A stretch of 64,000 bases of DNA from Nemophila menziesii (Eukaryota > Streptophyta > Magnoliopsida > Boraginales > Hydrophyllaceae). The position numbers were made by a program, and so were the translations under genes. Where the stretch lies: contig JARWIR010000010.1 in assembly GCA_029959085.1 (NCBI GenBank), positions 11,615,001-11,679,000 on the forward strand, written 5' to 3'. This document shows positions 58,791 to 64,000 of this stretch, in pieces (positions within the stretch are counted from its first letter, which is position 1; each line of letters opens with the position of its first letter). Under the pieces are notes generated by a model. The model saw only the letters and a list, made by a program, of their open reading frames with translations, was not told the origin of the DNA and searched no databases.

Positions 58791-59304
58791 ATAAAATTAA
58801 GCCACATAAAATTAATATATAACACATTACATAATTTGATTTGATGAAAAAAATATATTAGATATTGAATATTTTAGATATGATTAGTTACATATGAAAA
58901 AGAGGTGATGGGGAAGAAAACTAAGAAAATTAGGGTTTTATTTTGAAAATATGTAGGTTGGGCTTTAACATTATGTGTTGGGCTTCTATTTTTGTTTTCT
59001 TGGAAGAGTTTTTTTTAAAGCATAAATTATATAAATAGAAAACCTAATTGCCTACAGCGGACTATTTTGAAAACTTTCAAGAAAAAGAGAACACAAAATA
59101 ACCACCTATGAGAGTATATGGGCTTAACTAGATTACAAGTTGTCTCTATAAGTAACTTATAATAATTTAGTGTACAAAATTTACATTTTTGAAAAATTCT
59201 TGATTGAAGAATTACATTCCTAAACCCTAAGTTATTTGTCTCTAGTGGTGTATGAGCTACATAATTTTATACGTGTCTTTCTACAAAAAAAATCTTTATT
59301 AGTT
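58791..59304. repeat. 514-bp tandem duplication, first copy
   Basis: Starts ATAAAATTAAGCCAC and repeats directly at 59305. Copies differ by about ten bases (by eye). The part around 58930-59050 resembles 22140-22250 of unit M (GTTGGGCTTT repeats). Confidence 0.8.
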
Positions 59305-59818
59305 ATAAAATTAAGCCACGTAAAATTAATATATAACACATTATATAATTTGATTTGATGAAAAAAATATATTAGATATTGAATATTGTAGATATGATTA
59401 GTTACATATGAAAAAGAGGTGATGGGGAAGAAAACTAAGAAAATTAGGGTTTTATTTTGAAAATATGTAGGTTGGGCTTTAACATTATGTGTTGGGCTTC
59501 TATTTTTGTTTTCTTGGAAGAGTTTTTTTTAAAGCATAAATTATATAAATAGAAAGCCTAATTGCCTACAACGGACTATTTTGAAAACTTTCAAGAAAAA
59601 GAGAACACAAAATAACCACCTATGAGAATATATGGGCTTAACTAGATTACAAGTTGTCTCTATAAGTAACTTATAATAATTTAGTGTACAAAATTTACAT
59701 TTTTGAAAAATTCTTGATTGAAGAATTACATTCCTAAACCCTAAGTTATTTGTCTCCAGTGGTGTATGAGCTACATAATTTTATACGTGTCTTCCTACAA
59801 AAAAAATCTTTATTAGTT
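59305..59818. repeat. 514-bp tandem duplication, second copy
   Basis: See the first copy. The joint is the direct run from ATTAGTT to ATAAAATTAAGCC at 59300-59305. Confidence 0.8.
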
Positions 59819-60360
59819 AATATACAAGCATCACTTTATTTTAGTTGCACAATTAATAGTAGCATCAATATTAAATTTAAGCATTTTTCAGCTTTTGCTT
59901 TTAACGGAGTTACCTTTTTTTATTGTATATACCTTTGGTATTTATTCTTTCCACATTTTCTGAGGTAACCCTTATAACCTCATGTTTTATATTTGCAATA
60001 TATAATTAATCACATGTTATAGATGCTCTTTGAGTTTTTTTCATAAGGTCATTGTTAAAACTTTATAAAACTTTTCATTTTTGGCCTTCCATATATGGAA
60101 AACACATCATGGCTACCTTGTATACTATGGAGATTTGACTATCCTTTTCTTTATTAGTTTTTGTGTTTATTAGTTCAAGCAACCATTCTTACATTAATTA
60201 ATCTTTCATTAGATATGTTAATCCCCTTAAGAGTTGTACACCATGTAGTCCTAGCCAAGTCACTATAAGTTTAGTACTTTCAGTAAAAGGTATTTCATAA
60301 CTTACATAGATTATTAGGTTGTATCTATCACATAAGTTTTTGTTGTAATATGCTTAATTA
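59819..60360 (-). pseudogene. L1 C-terminal fragment, minus strand, second copy
   Basis: Homologous to 55770-56330. On the minus strand TTLKGINISNERLI corresponds to TTLMGIKLPNERII of the first copy, but it is more broken. It ends at 60360 where CACTA sequence begins. Confidence 0.55.
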
Positions 60361-60363
60361 TTA

Positions 60364-60735
60364 TCATGTCTATTTACGAACAAATGTAAATGAATAACTT
60401 TAATAAAAATGTTTTTTCAATTATAACACCTTTAACGACCGCAAAAAGAGGCTAGCCACTAAATACCGGATGAATGGTTGCTAAAGTAATAAAGAATTAG
60501 CGACAAAAATGCAATGGCTAAAATAAAATTATCTAATGACCACATATAGTCGCTAGAAGTCATAACTTATAGCGAGAGACTGGGTGGTCTATAATGATAA
60601 ACCATCTAGCTACCAAAGAAAGAATTTCTCAGGAAAAATGAATAGTTAACAACTTTTCGAAAACGAGCAACCTTTAGGGACCACAAAAGATCGCAAATAA
60701 CTATGTGGTCTCTAAAAGCTATTCTCATAGCAGTG
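60364..60735 (+). mobile_element. CACTA right end, copy III
   Basis: Matches 16847-17220, ending TTCTCATAGCAGTG (TTCTCGTAGTAGTG in copy I). The flank after it is the same unit M sequence as after copy I, so this is part of a segmental duplication and not a separate transposition. Confidence 0.72.
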
Positions 60736-63700
60736 TTATCCTAATTTAGTGAACCCGATATATCTTTTCCATTTAATTCATCAACTCTGGGAAGTAAAAG
60801 AGTTCTAGAATGACTTCAAAGTTAATTCACTGAAGATCGATAATTTTCAGGATCTTTTCACGTGCCTTTTGGCAACACAAACAACCCTGGGAAGTAAAAG
60901 AGTTCTAGAATGACTTCTATATAGATAGCCATTTTTTGTGCTTATAATTTTTTCATATTGAATTGTTAGTATGATATATAAACTATTTCGTTTAGCAGAA
61001 TCATAAGTTTTGGGCACAAGGATCTTTCGTCATTTTGACCGACTCATTTTAGTTTGTAAAATATAATGGTTGTGTTCCTAGATCCTTGAACAAGATAAAT
61101 ATGACACAAATGAAGGGATGCATTTTTAGTAGAAGAACTCGAACCTGGTATAATATCTCGTCGTCGATACATAGACCAACAAGAAGAGAAGCACGGTTAA
61201 CAATTGCATGAAACAATAATTTTCCTCTCCTATATTCCACTTTCTAAGGAATTGTAGAGAATACCTACAAGGAGTCTCGCATGTGTAGGTGAGCGCCTGA
61301 GGTAGTCATTAGTTCCATAATTTCATCAATTGGCTTAAAAAACCATAATTATAGTGGGACTTGTTTAATCGAACCTTTCTATCATTTTTTTTTGTACATT
61401 AATTTTTTTGGCTCAAATATTGGTTTGTATAATTGGTTAACTCTTCTTTATCTCTAGTTTCATGGTTTTTGTTGATTTTTTTATATCAACAAATATTTCG
61501 ATATATTGTGTCATCTATACCAAAATCTAACAATGGATAGCGTAACAAAGATTATATAGAAAGGAGAAATACGTGATCAAATTAACACAATTTTGATAAC
61601 AAAAAAAGAGCTATAAATCTAGAAAAGCTATAGTCTAGGGTGCCTAAAAATCATTTCTTCTACCTTTTAATTCGAGCAAAGATCATGATTTGGAAAGTTG
61701 ATCAGTAATTTGTTATCAGTGATCAATATAGTCGACACGTTTACTAGATCATCGAAATAAAAGAACTTCCAAAGATTCTCTCAATTTTCTGTCTTAGTTA
61801 AGTAGCAAGAGAAGTAAAATGAATAAGAATCGACAAAATTATACCATAACCCTGCATGTGACATAGTTCATAACGGTTCATGTGACATAGTTTATTGTTT
61901 ATCATAGGTATTACTGAGAGAGCTTAAATAAAATCAAATCATAAAGTAGCTAAGAGTTGCATGCAAATTTTCAACAAAACCCATGAATGTATTGCTTCTC
62001 GTCGGAAGGGTTCTTGTAAGGATTTCTTTACTTTTCAACCTAAGGCAAATCTCCTCAAAATGTATCTATGGTGTCTCAAGTGTATCATTGCATGACAAGA
62101 TTGGTTAATAAGATTATGTGGGCCCAATAAACCATTTCCCTTTGAGGCCGCCTTGGGAAGCAACTTTCATGGCGTAAACACCTTTCTATCAATTCATGGC
62201 AAGAAATGCAAATACTAAGATGGAATCGACTGTAGTAGAAAATTGAAAAACCTTTGGCGGAGTGTTCTCTATCGCAATAGAAAAAGCGTTTATCTTTTCA
62301 CTAAAAGACCATATTAGGAAGTAGTGGTAAGAACAACAAAAAGGAGCTTTCCTAGATGACAGGTGCAGAACCCTCATTGTATATTACCTAGTTGACTCTC
62401 TTAGTGTATAACCGGAGTTTATCAAGTGAAAACGGGCACCAGAGGAGATACGTTTGTAAGTCAGAACTAAAAGTTACGTGTTAAGAAAATTGACTGTTGT
62501 AAGGCCGATTAGACAATTTTTTCTTTCAGTTTTTGATAGATACGTTTGTTTAAAGTGGTATAACAGTAAAATCTCTTATATTTCCAAATAAGGAAGAAAT
62601 CAAAATGGTATCAATTTCAATAAAAATCCACATTTCAAAAAAGATTTCAATATGAGTCAAGTAATGATTAGGTAATCCCTTGTGATACATTCAAAAAGTA
62701 GGTTGAAAGATAGAAAAATTAATTTATCACTGTGAAAATATTGCCAAATTTCTTCGCCAAATTTTTTCGCCAAATTTCTTCGACCAAATATGATAAAGCC
62801 CCTATAAAACAATAATCCCATCTGTATTCATGTTCTTCTGATTATATTTTTTCATACCATACAGTTTCTGAGGAGATTTACAAACCGAATGATTTTAAGG
62901 CCGATTAAAAAAGCTGAAATAGAATAGATTATTTTTGAATAAATTTATATCTTTTTAGAAATGAAGAATACTAAAAGAGGTCAAGATCTGGAGCTTTAAG
63001 TTATAATAAATTGACTTCTAGATCTTTAAGATACAATTAGCTTTCTATATATTCCAAGATCGTGTCAACGAATGTAGTACAAGTCTCTATTGATGGTATA
63101 TCAACTCAGGTAACTAAGAATAACTCCAAGGATGAATCTATTAGTGGAAAATATTACTTGGTCGCACGTACCATCAACAATTGACATAAGTAGATTACTA
63201 TTATATATGTACAACTAGATTTCAATATTAACTATGCTACCTAAACTAGACTGTTAGTTTTTAAGTTTTAATATAAACACTACCATTACTTATAATAACG
63301 TAAACCATAAATAAATGATATTTCATAAAAAAACCTCATTAACGTATTACTATACTGAAAACTAAAGCACAAATATAGAGACATATATATACAATCAATT
63401 GCATAAGAAATTTAAGAGGAACGAGGAACTCCTTGTATATAATAGAAATATGAAAGTAAAATCAAAGAGGAAAAAAAACCAGGAAGGACATAACTTAGAA
63501 AAGTACCTAAATATAATAATCTATGGAGCGTCTATGAAATTTCAGTAGTGAAGTTTCATTTTGATATTAAGTCAAATAACTTGAATAATTTTTTGGCTTT
63601 ATTTCAGGTGGTTTGACCGAAGTTGCATTTTGATATTAAGTTGACTTGTTGAGTATAAATGAAAAAAAGAACATTGAACAAAAATACAGTTAAACATATA

Positions 63701-64000
63701 TCCTTTTGAAAAGCTTTTCATTAAGAGGTCCAACACTGACTTTATTATCCAATAAATTACCTAATCTTGAATTTTTAATGTAATACATGAGTAACCTAAC
63801 CACTAGAGCAACTATTAATCTAACACACCATATTCTTTCATCATCCATATATCTTGATGTAGATTATACTTCACCGTCCTGAGAAAAAACAGAACTTTAA
63901 GTGCTTGAATTCAAACCTTTAGTGGATGAATAAAAAGAGAGCTACAACACGCATATAAACGTAAGAGAACAAAGCAAGTAATTATCTAGTGATAAAATGG
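60736..64000. repeat. Unit M copy III, cut by window end
   Basis: Collinear with 17221-20460 of copy I at high identity, with small insertions (for example a TTTCTTCGCCAAAT triplication near 62750). Contains the minus-strand frame 61049-61240, which matches 17518-17709 of copy I (MEYRRGKLL.HAI..HASLL pattern). It continues beyond the window. Confidence 0.68.

Overview
The window is plant nuclear DNA, AT-rich and consisting almost entirely of transposable elements. I found no intact host gene, no rRNA or tRNA gene and no CRISPR array. The evidence for a plant, probably a eudicot, is the set of families present: Athila/Tat-like Ty3-gypsy elements with a tRNA-Asp-type primer site (TGGCGCCGCTGCCGGGGA), a Ty1-copia fragment with a TGGTATCAGA primer site, CACTA (En/Spm) transposase remnants with DUF4218/DUF4216-like blocks, and plant L1-type LINE fragments. 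I cannot name a species.

Layout. (1) 1-9562: an old Athila-like array (family 1) ordered LTR - internal region - LTR - truncated internal region. The internal part carries broken gag, a protease fused to an integrase-C-terminus-like GPY/F module, and a second ORF resembling the putative plant transposon protein family PF20167. (2) 9563-10600: a deleted L1 remnant fused to the gag stump. (3) 11220-13490: copia remnants. (4) 14105-24655: two CACTA remnants separated by a 5.3-kb unidentified repeat, here called unit M (17221-22564). (5) 24656-29060 and 51855-55265: a second, internally re-duplicated unit M, split by a large insertion. (6) 29061-51854: that insertion, a family-2 Athila-like array ordered LTR-a, internal A, LTR-b, internal B, LTR-c and flanked by the 5-bp duplication ACAAT. 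Internal A is itself interrupted by a minus-strand, very young, further reduced element (family 3, 32192-39327, duplication ATTCA). (7) 55540-60360: L1 fragments in both orientations plus a 514-bp tandem duplication. (8) 60364-64000: a third copy of the CACTA end plus unit M, cut by the window end.

How the parts relate. Families 1, 2 and 3 share the primer site, the PPT, a 46-nt inverted repeat at the LTR start, a small hairpin (invariant AGACAA loop) just after the first ORF, a GC-rich palindromic island, a C/A-rich leader and long 3' noncoding blocks. Coding content shrinks from family 1 (gag, protease, GPY/F, ORF2) to family 2 (ORF2 decayed) to family 3 (only a linker-like ORF). None shows reverse transcriptase, RNase H or an integrase core, so all should depend on proteins from a relative elsewhere. 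The shared cis structures that survive this loss are the most interesting signal in the window.
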